Shown piece by piece: positions 17,769 through 26,731 of a stretch of 64,000 bases of DNA. Position 1 is the first letter of the stretch. Each line of letters starts with the position of its first letter. The stretch comes from Desulfovermiculus halophilus DSM 18834 (lineage in GTDB: Bacteria > Desulfobacterota > Desulfovibrionia > Desulfovibrionales > Desulfothermaceae), in contig NZ_JIAK01000008.1 in NCBI RefSeq assembly GCF_000620765.1, positions 62,001 through 126,000 on the forward strand, written 5' to 3'. The translations under genes and the position numbers were made by a program. Under the pieces are notes generated by a model. That model saw only the letters and a program-made list of their open reading frames with translations, searched no databases and had not been told where the DNA came from.

Positions 17769-17845
17769 TGGCGCGCCAGGGGCGATTCGAACACCCGGCC
17801 GGCGGCTTAGAAGGCCGCTGCTCTATCCTACTGAGCTACTGGCGC
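17769..17845 (-). tRNA. tRNA-Arg (anticodon TCT), CCA encoded
   Basis: On the minus strand the cloverleaf is complete. The acceptor stem is GCGCCAG paired with CTGGCGC, the D-arm GCTCAGTAGGATAGAGC, the anticodon stem GCGGC / GCCGC around the loop CTTCTAA, the T-arm contains GTTCGAATC, and the discriminator G is followed by CCA. The anticodon TCT reads AGA (Arg). The gene stands alone, divergent from selA. Confidence 0.95.
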
Positions 17846-17988
17846 GTGGATTCTTTTATAAAGTCACCGCGCCCGTTGGTCAAGGGCTGAGATGAGCGGT
17901 CAGCTGAAGGTACAGGTCTTTTTCCCCCATTTACCGTATCCATATCATGGTGCGAGCCATACGAATCGACAGCCTTGGACAGGAGACG

Positions 17989-19407
17989 ATGACCGAAAAT
18001 CTCTTCCGCAGCATCCCGTCCGTGGATGAGCTGCTCAAAGCCATCCAAGACGAGCCCGGCGTTCAATCCATTCCCCGCACTCTGCTCAAGGATCTGGTCA
18101 ACACCTTTCTGGATCAGTGCCGGTCGGATATTCGTTCCGGCAGGATCGACGTCAGCAGCGACCTTAACGTTTCATCTCTTGTCCCCCGCCTTTTGCACCA
18201 TGTGCGGCAAAAGAGCAGACCCAACTTTCGACGGGTGATCAATGCCACAGGGGTCGTTGTGCACACCAATCTGGGCCGTTCCCTGATGGCCGAGCCGGCT
18301 GTCCAGGCCGTGGACCAGGCTTGCAGATGGTATTCCAACCTGGAGTTCTCCCTGGAGACCGGGAAACGGGGCAGCCGCTACGCCCTGGTTGAGGATCTGC
18401 TCTGCCGGCTGACCGGGGCGGAAGCCGGCCTGGTGGTCAACAACAATGCAGCGGCTGTTTTGCTCATGCTAGACACCCTGGCTGCCGGCAAGGAAGTTGT
18501 CGTCTCCCGGGGGCAGCTGGTGGAGATCGGTGGTTCTTTCCGCATTCCGGATGTCATGGCCAAAAGCGGGGCGGTGCTTAAGGAAGTGGGGGCCACCAAC
18601 CGGACCCATCTTTATGACTATGAACAGGCTATAGGGGAAAATACCGGGGCCCTGCTCAAGGCCCATACCTCCAACTATCGGATCATCGGTTTCCACAAAG
18701 AGGTCCCTCTGCCTGAACTGGTCAAGCTCGGAGAGCGCTACAATCTGCCGGTCCTGGAGGACCTGGGCAGCGGAAATCTATTCTCCTTTCCCTCACAAAC
18801 CGGGCTGGATGAGCCCACAGTCCAAAGCGTGCTCAAGACCGGGGTCTCAGTGGTCACCTTCAGCGGAGACAAGCTCCTGGGCGGTCCCCAGGCCGGCATC
18901 ATCCTCGGGCGCAAGGAATACATCCAGCCGATCAAGAAGAATCCCCTGAATCGGGCCCTGCGCATCGATAAGATGACCCTGGCCGGGCTGGAGGCAACCC
19001 TGCGCTTGTACCTGGACCCGGAAAACGCGGAGAAGCAGGTTCCCACCCTGAGCATGATCTGTGCGAGTCCGGAGCAGCTCAAGCGCAAGGCCAGGCGTCT
19101 GGCATCCGGGCTGCGTTCCAACCTGAGCCATGCCTTTGAGGTCCGGACAGTTTCCGGGGCCTCGCGGGTCGGCGGCGGGGCCAGCCCGGAACATGATCTG
19201 CCCACGACCCTGATCCAGCTGGTTCCCAAGAAAGGGATTGCGGTGGAGGCACTGCGGGATGTGCTGCTGCAGACCGATCCCCCCCTTGTCGGCCGCGTTG
19301 AGCATGACAGCCTGTGTCTTGATCCGCGAACGTTGCAGGCGGATGAACTGCGGCAGGTGGGGCCGGTCCTGGAACAGGCCCTGGAGCTGCTGGGGAGGAA
19401 TCAGTAG
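17989..19407 (+). CDS. selA: L-seryl-tRNA(Sec) selenium transferase
   Basis: A 472-residue PLP enzyme that converts seryl-tRNA(Sec) to selenocysteinyl-tRNA(Sec) using selenophosphate. The PLP lysine lies in TFSGDKLLGGPQAG near residue 294, matching the family position. RRVINATGVVVHTNLGRS (about 82-99) is the typical SelA block. The ATG at 17989 is chosen for AGGAG just upstream and for the usual family start; the frame opens 14 codons earlier. selB, selC and selD are not in the window. Its presence supports reading the in-frame TGA codons in fdhA, at 34829-34831 and in the 52496-52819 gene as selenocysteine. Confidence 0.96.
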   Translation: MTENLFRSIPSVDELLKAIQDEPGVQSIPRTLLKDLVNTFLDQCRSDIRSGRIDVSSDLNVSSLVPRLLHHVRQKSRPNFRRVINATGVVVHTNLGRSLMAEPAVQAVDQACRWYSNLEFSLETGKRGSRYALVEDLLCRLTGAEAGLVVNNNAAAVLLMLDTLAAGKEVVVSRGQLVEIGGSFRIPDVMAKSGAVLKEVGATNRTHLYDYEQAIGENTGALLKAHTSNYRIIGFHKEVPLPELVKLGERYNLPVLEDLGSGNLFSFPSQTGLDEPTVQSVLKTGVSVVTFSGDKLLGGPQAGIILGRKEYIQPIKKNPLNRALRIDKMTLAGLEATLRLYLDPENAEKQVPTLSMICASPEQLKRKARRLASGLRSNLSHAFEVRTVSGASRVGGGASPEHDLPTTLIQLVPKKGIAVEALRDVLLQTDPPLVGRVEHDSLCLDPRTLQADELRQVGPVLEQALELLGRNQ

Positions 19408-19549
19408 TCGGTGGCAGTGGTCTGTAGTCAGTGGGCGACACGTCCGAATATCTGATCCTGAAATACACACGGATGGGAGCGCAATGAAAAGAACATTTCG
19501 CACCCAGCTGAATTTTAACCCCTTAGGTGGAGATATAAAGGAGGAGCGC

Positions 19550-20935
19550 ATGCAGACAGGGTTGGAGCATGAACCCAAAAGCGGCTGGGAGCTCTTTGCC
19601 GGAACGGAGCACAAGGCCGCTATTCAGAAATACGGCCAGGACTACGTGCAGTTTTTATCCCGGTGCAAGACTGAACGGGAGACAGTGGCCTGGCTCAAGG
19701 AACAGGCCGAGTCCGCGGGCTTTTCACCTGATCTCCGGGGGCCGCAGGTGATGCGGGAGGTCAAGGGCAAGAGTCTGCTCCTGGCCCGGCAGGGGCGCAG
19801 GCCCCTGAGCGAAGGCTTTCGACTTATCGGGGCCCACGCTGACACCCCGCGTCTGGATTTCAAGCAGCATCCCCTGTACGAGGCCTGCGATCTGGCCCTG
19901 GCCAAGACGCATTACTACGGCGGTATCCGCAAATATCAATGGCTTTCCCGTCCCCTGGCCCTGCACGGGGTGGTGATCACCACAGACGGGCGGCGAATTG
20001 ACCTCTCCCTGGGCGAGAAGCCGGAGGCCCCGGTCTTTGTTATAGCCGATCTCTTGCCGCATTTGGCCACCAAGCAGAATGAGCGCAAGCTCTCGGAGGC
20101 CTTTGAAGGGGAAAAGCTGAACGTGATTTTGGGCAACAGACCGGCAGAAACGGAAGGCAGTGATGTCCAGGAGGGAGGCAAGGGGAACAATCAGCTGAAG
20201 AAAAGGATCCTGCAGATTTTAAATCAGGAGTACGGACTGGTTGAAGAGGACCTGTTCAGTGCCGAGGTTCAAGTCGTTCCGGCCGGTGCTGCCCGCTGGG
20301 TCGGCCTGGACAAGAGCCTGATCGGCGGATACGGGCAGGACGACCGGATCTGTGTTTTTGCTGCGTTTCAAGCTTTGATGGCTGAGGATTCGCCGGAATT
20401 CACCCAGGTGGTTATCTTCTGGGATAAGGAGGAGATCGGCTCGGAAGGGGCGACCAGCGCCAAGTCCCTATTTATGGAGTATACCCTGCAGGAGCTGATC
20501 CAGAGCTGGGAGCCCGGGGCCTCCCTGGCCCAGGTGTTTATGAACTCCAGGGCCCTTTCCGCTGACGTGCACGGGGCCATCGATCCGGACTACCAGGACC
20601 TGCACGATCAGCTCAACGCCTCCAAGCTTGGCTACGGCCCGGTGTTCTGCAAGTTCACCGGACACCGGGGGAAGGTGGGGGCCAACGATGCCTCGGCCGA
20701 GTACGTGGCCTGGTTGCGCAGTCTGCTCAATTCGGCCGGGATTCCCTGGCAGATGGCCGAGATCGGCAAGGTGGACGCCGGCGGCGGGGGCACCGTGGCC
20801 AAGCACCTGGCCGTGTACGGTCTGGACATCATTGATTTCGGTCCCGGCGTCTTGGGCATGCACAGTCCATTTGAGTTAAGCAGTGCTGTGGATCTGTACG
20901 CGACGGTTTTGGCCTATCGGGAATTCCTGAAATGA
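19550..20935 (+). CDS. M18 family metallo-aminopeptidase
   Basis: A 461-residue cytoplasmic aminopeptidase of the aspartyl aminopeptidase / aminopeptidase I family, with two zinc ions. Metal-site motifs are GAHADTPRLDF (near 85-95), FWDKEEIGSEGATS (near 287-300), SADVHGAIDPDY and the C-terminal GMHSPFELSS. I start at the ATG at 19550 because AAAGGAGG lies just upstream. An in-frame ATG at 19484 would add 22 residues and is possible. It removes N-terminal residues from peptides, often acidic ones. It follows selA by 142 bases without an obvious functional link. Confidence 0.88.
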   Translation: MQTGLEHEPKSGWELFAGTEHKAAIQKYGQDYVQFLSRCKTERETVAWLKEQAESAGFSPDLRGPQVMREVKGKSLLLARQGRRPLSEGFRLIGAHADTPRLDFKQHPLYEACDLALAKTHYYGGIRKYQWLSRPLALHGVVITTDGRRIDLSLGEKPEAPVFVIADLLPHLATKQNERKLSEAFEGEKLNVILGNRPAETEGSDVQEGGKGNNQLKKRILQILNQEYGLVEEDLFSAEVQVVPAGAARWVGLDKSLIGGYGQDDRICVFAAFQALMAEDSPEFTQVVIFWDKEEIGSEGATSAKSLFMEYTLQELIQSWEPGASLAQVFMNSRALSADVHGAIDPDYQDLHDQLNASKLGYGPVFCKFTGHRGKVGANDASAEYVAWLRSLLNSAGIPWQMAEIGKVDAGGGGTVAKHLAVYGLDIIDFGPGVLGMHSPFELSSAVDLYATVLAYREFLK

Positions 20936-20945
20936 CATTCATATG

Positions 20946-21024
20946 CCGGTTATCAGTTACTCGTTATCAGGAGTAAATATCCTTATCGAGAACTGTTAAC
21001 AGATAACTGATAACCGATAACCGG
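20946..21024. repeat. Inverted cluster of GTTATC repeats
   Basis: A 79-bp inverted arrangement: GGTTATCAGTTA at the left returns as TAACTGATAACC at the right, and GTTATC or its complement GATAAC occurs five times. It lies immediately before the ParB-like gene. It could be an operator with repeated boxes or a large hairpin. Confidence 0.5.
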
Positions 21025-21035
21025 TGTGTTATAAA

Positions 21036-22004
21036 ATGACCACTCACATTCGTCACCTTGCAGCCGAGGAAATTGACTGCAGCCCTGGTTGGCTTGTGCG
21101 GCGTCAGGAGCCGGATGCAGGCTTTGTGTCTGCCGTAGGCAAGTTCGGGGTCGTCCAGCCGGTTCTGGTTACAAAGCGGGATTCGGGCTGGGTCCTGGTC
21201 TGCGGCTGGAAACGGGTCCAGTCCTGCCGCAGGCTGGAGCTGCCGGTTCCCTGTCTGCCGGTGACAGCGGACGATCTGGCCTGCGCCGAGATTTTTCTGC
21301 ACTGTAATGCTCAAGAGATGTCCAGCGGTCCGGCAGCCCTGTCCTGGTCCAGGTATATTCGTTCCCGCCTGCCCAGAAAGGAGGCAGATGAGTTCTGCGC
21401 TTCCAGCCTCAAACCCCTGCTTGGGGCCAAGAACTGGCGCTGCCTGCAGGCCTGGCTGGATTTGGATGCGGACTGGGACCGGCTCATAGCAAAGGGGCAT
21501 GTTCCTTTTGAGCTGGGGCCGGCCATGGCCTCCGCCGGTCCGGATATGGCCCGTGATCTGCTCCCCGTGTTCACCCCCTGGGCCTGGTCCCTGAACAAGG
21601 CCCGGCAGGTGGTCTCCTGGCTGTCTGAGCTGGCCGAAGGCTCGGCCCGGCCGGTGGGCGACATTCTCCAGGAGCTGGAGATCACCGGGATACTTCAGAG
21701 GCAGGAGCTCTCTCCGAAAGATGCCCAGCAGGCGGTCATGCACCGGGTACGCCAAGCGCGGTTTCCGGAGTTGAGCCGATTGGAGCGGGACTTTGACCAT
21801 CTTCGCTCCCAGGTGGAAGGCAGGACCGGGTGGCGCATTCAGCCTGAACAGCACTTCGAGGCCAACGGCCTGACCCTGCAGGCCAGGATACGCTCCCAGG
21901 CGGATGCCGAACGGGTCCTGGCCGAGCTGCAGTCCATCGTTGAGTCTCCGGACCTGAAACGCATCTGGTCCTGGCAGGAACGGGAGCTGGATAGTAACAC
22001 ATGA
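21036..22004 (+). CDS. ParB N-terminal-like (ParBc) domain protein
   Basis: A 322-residue protein. The first about 90 residues fit a ParB/Spo0J-type nucleotidase domain (a region near VGKFGVVQPVLVTKR followed by CGWKRVQSCRRL, matching the family's G-hxQPhhhh and G-x-RR areas). The middle and C-terminus have no recognised domain; no helix-turn-helix typical of chromosome-partition ParB is evident. The stop overlaps the start of the radical SAM gene (ATGA), so the two are translationally coupled and probably work together. It is not next to parA, so chromosome partition is unlikely. Start ATG at 21036; a GTG at 21024 is possible. Confidence 0.65.
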   Translation: MTTHIRHLAAEEIDCSPGWLVRRQEPDAGFVSAVGKFGVVQPVLVTKRDSGWVLVCGWKRVQSCRRLELPVPCLPVTADDLACAEIFLHCNAQEMSSGPAALSWSRYIRSRLPRKEADEFCASSLKPLLGAKNWRCLQAWLDLDADWDRLIAKGHVPFELGPAMASAGPDMARDLLPVFTPWAWSLNKARQVVSWLSELAEGSARPVGDILQELEITGILQRQELSPKDAQQAVMHRVRQARFPELSRLERDFDHLRSQVEGRTGWRIQPEQHFEANGLTLQARIRSQADAERVLAELQSIVESPDLKRIWSWQERELDSNT

Positions 22005-23101
22005 CCCGCCTTCCCCCTCATTTGCAAACCATCTCCCAGGTCTGGGTGGACCCAGAGGTCAGAAACGTCCCTTTGACCAGGCGGGTTACCCGCCGTCTGT
22101 ATCATGTGCCCTGGATCCTCCTGGATGAAGGCCGGGAGGAACCGCCGCCGGCCCAGGGGGCAGTCCTGTATCTCAAGCACTACAAGGGAGCCTTCTGGCG
22201 CTGGTGTCCGGGGACGAAGCGCTATCGCTGCTGCGGCTACCGGATCATCCATATCGGCGAAAATTGCCCCCTGAACTGCTCCTACTGCATCCTGAAGGCC
22301 TATTTTCAGGACGATATCCTCAAGGTCTGGGCCAACCAGGAGGATCTGTTCGCCGAGCTGGACCGCCAGGTCAAGAGCAGACCCCGGGAGTTCTTTCGGG
22401 CCGGGACCGGGGAGTTCACCGATTCCTTGGCCCTGGAGGCGGTCACCGGCTACAGCCGGGATCTTGTGTCTTATGTGGGGGAGTGCCCCAATCTGTGCCT
22501 GGAGTTGAAGACCAAGGTGGTGGATCTGAGCTGGATGGACGCGGTCAAGCGGGCGGAGAACATCCTGCCGGCCTGGTCCTTGAATGCCCCGGAGGTTGTG
22601 CGCCAGGAGGAACGGCGGACAACCTCCCTTGAAGAACGTCTTCAGGCGGCACGCGAGTGTGCCCGGAGGGGCTTCCGGGTCTGCCTGCACTTCGATCCAA
22701 TCATCCATTTTCCGGGCTGGGAACAGGACTATGGACGAATCGTGGACATGATCTTCGACTACCTCCGGCCCAGGGACATCGCGTATCTCAGCCTGGGATC
22801 CTTTCGGGGCATGCCGGAGCTCAAGGCGCATATAGCCCGGAACTGGCCGGGATCAACATATATATATGATGAATACGTCACCGGTTTGGACGGCAAGTTC
22901 CGCCTTCTGCGCCCCCTGCGGGTGGAGCAGTTCCGGTTCATGGTCCGCAGGCTGCAAAAACACGGCATGGGTACACAGATCTATCTGTGCATGGAGTCGG
23001 ATGAGGTATGGCGGGCGGTGTTTGGCTATACACCGGCGGACCTGGGGGGCTTACGCAGGCATCTTCTGGCCCAAGCCTTTGAAAGGCTTGAGGGCCGTTA
23101 A
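22001..23101 (+). CDS. Spore photoproduct lyase-like radical SAM protein
   Basis: A 366-residue radical SAM enzyme with the CX3CX2C cluster motif as Cys89, Cys93 and Cys96 (ENCPLNCSYC). Overall layout resembles SplB, the enzyme that reverses the UV spore photoproduct, including GTGEFTDSLALE and LELKTKVVDL segments. Three further cysteines at 69, 77 and 78 precede the motif. The organism shows no sign of sporulation in this window, and the gene is fused in an overlapping operon with the ParB-like gene, so another nucleic-acid repair or modification is likely. This is a recognisable family with no assigned substrate. Confidence 0.75.
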   Translation: MTRLPPHLQTISQVWVDPEVRNVPLTRRVTRRLYHVPWILLDEGREEPPPAQGAVLYLKHYKGAFWRWCPGTKRYRCCGYRIIHIGENCPLNCSYCILKAYFQDDILKVWANQEDLFAELDRQVKSRPREFFRAGTGEFTDSLALEAVTGYSRDLVSYVGECPNLCLELKTKVVDLSWMDAVKRAENILPAWSLNAPEVVRQEERRTTSLEERLQAARECARRGFRVCLHFDPIIHFPGWEQDYGRIVDMIFDYLRPRDIAYLSLGSFRGMPELKAHIARNWPGSTYIYDEYVTGLDGKFRLLRPLRVEQFRFMVRRLQKHGMGTQIYLCMESDEVWRAVFGYTPADLGGLRRHLLAQAFERLEGR

Positions 23102-23146
23102 GGCCTTGTCCTGTGCAGCATGTCCCATGTCAGGCGAGGCGGAAGG

Positions 23147-23644
23147 CTAGGGCCCCTGAAACCTCTGCCTGACCTTTTGGGTGATTTCCTCCGGCAGGAT
23201 CCGCTGCAAGACCTTGGAGTCCGGCTCGAACAGGACCAGCTCACCTTTGGACTCGGCCATCTTCTGCCCCTGAGAATCCACAATGAGGCCTCGAATCCAG
23301 GCCTTGTGTCCTTCCTGGGCCTCCACCCAGCCCTGGACCTCCAGCTCGGTGTTGACATGGATTGGCCGCAGAAACTCCACCTGCATGGACTTGGTCAGGA
23401 TGATCCGCTGCAGGAGATGGATGGCGGTCCAGGCCATGATCTCGTCCAGCAGGGTGGAGATGATCCCTCCATGGAGCAGGCTCTCCCACCCACTCAAGTG
23501 AGATGGGGGAACGACTGTGGAGTACAGCTTCTCTCCGTCTGTATAAAATTTCATGTGCAGCCCACAGGGGTTCCCTGAACCGCAGGCAAAACAAGTGGTG
23601 TCCATGTTGGGGACCGGTTGGAGATCCGAGTCTGCTGCATTCAT
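23147..23644 (-). CDS. PaaI-like hotdog-fold thioesterase
   Basis: A 165-residue hotdog protein. It opens with a CFACGSGNPCGLHMKF block and has LLHGGIISTLLDEIMAWTA, the helix with the catalytic acidic residue in PaaI/YbgC-type thioesterases. Such enzymes hydrolyse acyl-CoA thioesters. It is the second gene of an operon, starting eight bases after the Pat-like gene, whose end carries its ribosome site (AGGGG). Substrate unknown; the neighbourhood (acsA, acyl-CoA ligase) suits short or aryl acyl-CoA. Confidence 0.8.
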   Translation of the reverse strand: MNAADSDLQPVPNMDTTCFACGSGNPCGLHMKFYTDGEKLYSTVVPPSHLSGWESLLHGGIISTLLDEIMAWTAIHLLQRIILTKSMQVEFLRPIHVNTELEVQGWVEAQEGHKAWIRGLIVDSQGQKMAESKGELVLFEPDSKVLQRILPEEITQKVRQRFQGP

Positions 23645-23652
23645 AAGAGCCC

Positions 23653-26328
23653 CTACATATCAAGGACGAGCTGAATGGCCTCCGGATCGTCTGGATCGGT
23701 TTTGATCCTGAATCCGAACTTTTTGCCCAGGGCCTGCATGGCCCTGTTTTCCCGCAGGGTATAGGCCATGAGCTCCTTGGTTCCCCGTTCCCGGCAATAG
23801 CGAATCATCTTTTCCATCAAGGCCGAGCCCAGTCCTTTGATCTTCAGGTCGGTGCGGACCACGATGGCGAACTCGGCGTTGATATTGTCCGGATCGAAGA
23901 AGGTCCGGACCACGCCCAGGGTTTTGGGTTTGCCTTCATCCTCCATGGTGGTGGCGATAAAGGCCATCTCCCGGTCGTAGTCGATCTGGCTCATCATGGC
24001 CAGCTGATTGTGAGGAAAGTCGTGGACAAAGCCGAAGAAGCGCATCCGCAAGTCTTCGGGGGCCAGACTGTTGATGAAATCGGCATGCTGATGCTCGTCT
24101 TCCGGGCGGATCGGCCGGAGCATGACCTTCAGGTCCGGGGACAGCTTGACGCATTCTTCCAGGTACTCGGGATAGGGCCGAATGGCCAGACGGGCCGGGC
24201 CGGAAACCCGGCTTTCCTCGATGGATATCCTGGCGTCCAGGACCAGAACCCCCTGGGCATCGGCCAGCAGGGGATTGATGCTCAAGCTCTTGATCTGGGG
24301 GATGTCGATGATCAGCTGCGAGATCTGGACCAGGGTCAGCTTGACTGCCTGCATGTCGGTGGCCGGGTGGCCGCCGAAACCTTCCATGAGCTTGGAGATC
24401 CGGGTGTGCTGGATGAGCTCTTTGGCCAGGGTCATGTTCAGGGGCGGAAGTCCCACGGCATGATCGTGAATGATGTCCGCCGCCGGGCCGCCGTGGCCGA
24501 ACATGATCACCGGACCGAACTCGGTGGTGGAGGTCACCCCAAGGATCAGCTCGTGGGCTCCGGGCCGTCGAGCCATCTTCTGCACGATAAAGCCTTCAAG
24601 ATTGGCCTCGGGCTCAATCTTTTCCGCCCTGTTCCACATGGACAGGGCTGCCTTATGTATTTCCTCCGCCGACTCCAGATCCATGGCCAGGCCGCCGATG
24701 GCGTGTTTGCTCTTGATGTCCGGGGACAAAAGCTTCAAAGCCACGGGATATCCCAGCTCCCTGGCCATGAGCTCGGCCTCTTCCGCGTTCTCTACAATCC
24801 TGGTCTCTACCACCGGAATGGCGTAAACAGAGAGCACCTCGTTGGTTTCAGCCTGGCTTAATTGAGACCGGCCCTCCTCCAGGGCGTTGTTGATGATGGC
24901 TTTGGCCGCGTCCGTGTTCGGCGTAAACTCCTTGGGGACGCTGTCCGGGGTCTCCATGAGCATTTCCTGATTCCGCCTGTAGCGGACCATATCCATGTAC
25001 AAGCGCACGGCCTGATCCGGAGTCTCATAGGTGGGCACACCGGCCAAAGCAAAGATCCTCCTGGCCTGAGCCGCATCATGCTCCCCCAGCCAGATAGTGA
25101 AGATGTTCTTCCGGGTCCGGCCCAAGGTGTTGACCACGGCCCCGGCAATATCCTCGCTGGAGGCGAATGCTGTGGGCACGTGAATGACCATGACCGCGTC
25201 CACCCCCTTGTCCTTGAGCACGGTCTCCAGGGCCTGTGCGTAGGTCTCGCTCGGGGCGTGGTCCATGATCCGGATCGGGTTTGTCCTCGGCCTGTGGGTG
25301 GTGTAGACCGGCTCCAGATCAGACAGGGTCTGTTCCTGAAAGGCCGCCAGCTGGCCTCCTTGATTGGCCAGGGTGTCCTTGACCATCAAGGCCGGACCGC
25401 CGCCGTTGCTGATGATGGCCAACCGGTCGCCCTGCAGGGGTTTGGACCTGGCCAGGGTTTCCACGGTGTCGAAGAGCTCGGCCACGTCGTAGACCCGCAG
25501 CATGCCCGAGCGGCGGAAGAGGGCGTCGTAAATGTCATTGATGTGAACCGGCGTTCCGGCCGGAAGGGTGGCTTGTTCCCGTTCGTCTTCCTGTCCACTT
25601 TTGATGACCACCAGGGGCTTGTTTCTGGAGGCCGAGCGGGCTGCGGAAATGAACTTGCGGGCGTTCTGGACCTGTTCGATATACAGGAGGATGGAGGCTG
25701 TGTACGGATCTCCGCCCAAAAAGTCGATGACGTCGGCAAAATCGATATCATCCCCGTCTCCCAGGGAGATGAAGTGGGAGAAGCCTATACCCTTGGACTG
25801 GGCCCAATCCAGAACAGCTATTCCCAGGGAGTCGGACTGGGAAACAAAGGCTATCTGTCCCTTTTGCACGCTCGCATGGCCGAAGCTGGCATTGACTCCG
25901 GAGCGGGGAACCATGATCCCCAGGCAGTTGGGGCCGAGAAGGCGCATGGAATAGTGCCGGGCGAGCTCCAGAACCGCCTGCCGGTGGGTGCGGCCCTGAC
26001 TGTCGGTATGCTTTTCCAGGTCAGTGCTCATGATCAGCACGGACCGGGCTCCCTTTTCTCCCAGGGCCTGGACGTAGTCCGGCACTGTCTGGGGGGGAGT
26101 GCAGACAACGGCCAGATCCGGGATCAGGGGCAGATCCTGCACAGCGGGATAGGTAAGTACTCCGCAGACTGCCTTGTGCCGCGGGGTGACAGGCAGAATG
26201 GGGCCTGAAAAGCCGCCGCGCAAGAGGTTGTTCATGACCACCGCCCCGATGCTCTTGGGGCGGTTGGAGGCCCCGATCAAGGTGATTGACTTGGGGCGAA
26301 ACAGGGATTCCAGGTGCCGGAGGCTCAT
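23653..26328 (-). CDS. Pat-like protein lysine acetyltransferase (NDP-forming CoA ligase domain fused to GNAT)
   Basis: An 891-residue protein. It begins with a CoA-binding domain (about 1-130, FRPKSITLIGASNRPKSIG), then succinyl-CoA-ligase-like and ATP-grasp domains (to about 690), and ends with a GNAT acetyltransferase domain (about 725-890). In active ADP-forming acyl-CoA synthetases an SHTG motif holds the catalytic histidine. Here the matching place, after KSGQEDEREQA, reads TLPAG, so the histidine is missing, as in Salmonella Pat. It is therefore more likely a regulator that acetylates lysines than a ligase. It is divergent from acsA, whose product is the classic Pat target (PKTRSGK). 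Start ATG 26328 has AAGGAG upstream. Confidence 0.8.
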   Translation of the reverse strand: MSLRHLESLFRPKSITLIGASNRPKSIGAVVMNNLLRGGFSGPILPVTPRHKAVCGVLTYPAVQDLPLIPDLAVVCTPPQTVPDYVQALGEKGARSVLIMSTDLEKHTDSQGRTHRQAVLELARHYSMRLLGPNCLGIMVPRSGVNASFGHASVQKGQIAFVSQSDSLGIAVLDWAQSKGIGFSHFISLGDGDDIDFADVIDFLGGDPYTASILLYIEQVQNARKFISAARSASRNKPLVVIKSGQEDEREQATLPAGTPVHINDIYDALFRRSGMLRVYDVAELFDTVETLARSKPLQGDRLAIISNGGGPALMVKDTLANQGGQLAAFQEQTLSDLEPVYTTHRPRTNPIRIMDHAPSETYAQALETVLKDKGVDAVMVIHVPTAFASSEDIAGAVVNTLGRTRKNIFTIWLGEHDAAQARRIFALAGVPTYETPDQAVRLYMDMVRYRRNQEMLMETPDSVPKEFTPNTDAAKAIINNALEEGRSQLSQAETNEVLSVYAIPVVETRIVENAEEAELMARELGYPVALKLLSPDIKSKHAIGGLAMDLESAEEIHKAALSMWNRAEKIEPEANLEGFIVQKMARRPGAHELILGVTSTTEFGPVIMFGHGGPAADIIHDHAVGLPPLNMTLAKELIQHTRISKLMEGFGGHPATDMQAVKLTLVQISQLIIDIPQIKSLSINPLLADAQGVLVLDARISIEESRVSGPARLAIRPYPEYLEECVKLSPDLKVMLRPIRPEDEHQHADFINSLAPEDLRMRFFGFVHDFPHNQLAMMSQIDYDREMAFIATTMEDEGKPKTLGVVRTFFDPDNINAEFAIVVRTDLKIKGLGSALMEKMIRYCRERGTKELMAYTLRENRAMQALGKKFGFRIKTDPDDPEAIQLVLDM

Positions 26329-26430
26329 GCCGCGTTCTCCTTCTCGGGCCCAGGCAGCCCGGTGCAGATCCATGGGGGAACAGCTCAAACCTACCCCACA
26401 TATCTGTGGGAATCAACCGGCATGTTCTGC

Positions 26431-26519
26431 TTGAAAATGTGCCGGGCCTGCCGCTCAAGGCACACGGAATAGACGGCAAAATCTTACGCATGCAATTCTA
26501 CTTCCTGTGTCCAAGAGCC
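26431..26519. repeat. Palindromic MITE-like element, degenerate right half (copy 3)
   Basis: Matches the right arm of the elements at 10369 and 34379: GAAAATGTG, CGGGCCTGCCGCT, GGCACAC, GACGGCAAA, ATGCAATTC and a final AAGAGCC all occur in order. The left arm and central hairpin are absent. It lies in the 403-bp gap between the Pat-like gene and acsA. Confidence 0.7.
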
Positions 26520-26594
26520 TTTCATTTCCTGGCTCGGAGGGGCCTCTGCTTGGGTCCTGTACCCGGGACCGATCAAAAAAAAACTATTCCCCTG

Positions 26595-26623
26595 TTGACA
26601 AAACGCCTTTGGTATAGGATATT
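26595..26623 (+). promoter_or_regulatory. Predicted sigma-70-type promoter of acsA
   Basis: TTGACA at 26595-26600, a 17-base spacer, and GATATT at 26618-26623. It lies about 110 bases before the acsA start. The rest of this gap shows no gene. Confidence 0.5.
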
Positions 26624-26731
26624 TCCCATAAGGATCAAAAAGTCTTAAGTTGTTTCTGGGGCCAGTCGAAGGTGCTATTCTGCATTTTCGGCTCTAGTAA
26701 ACCGTCATACCTATCAAGGAGGGGAGAGGAG

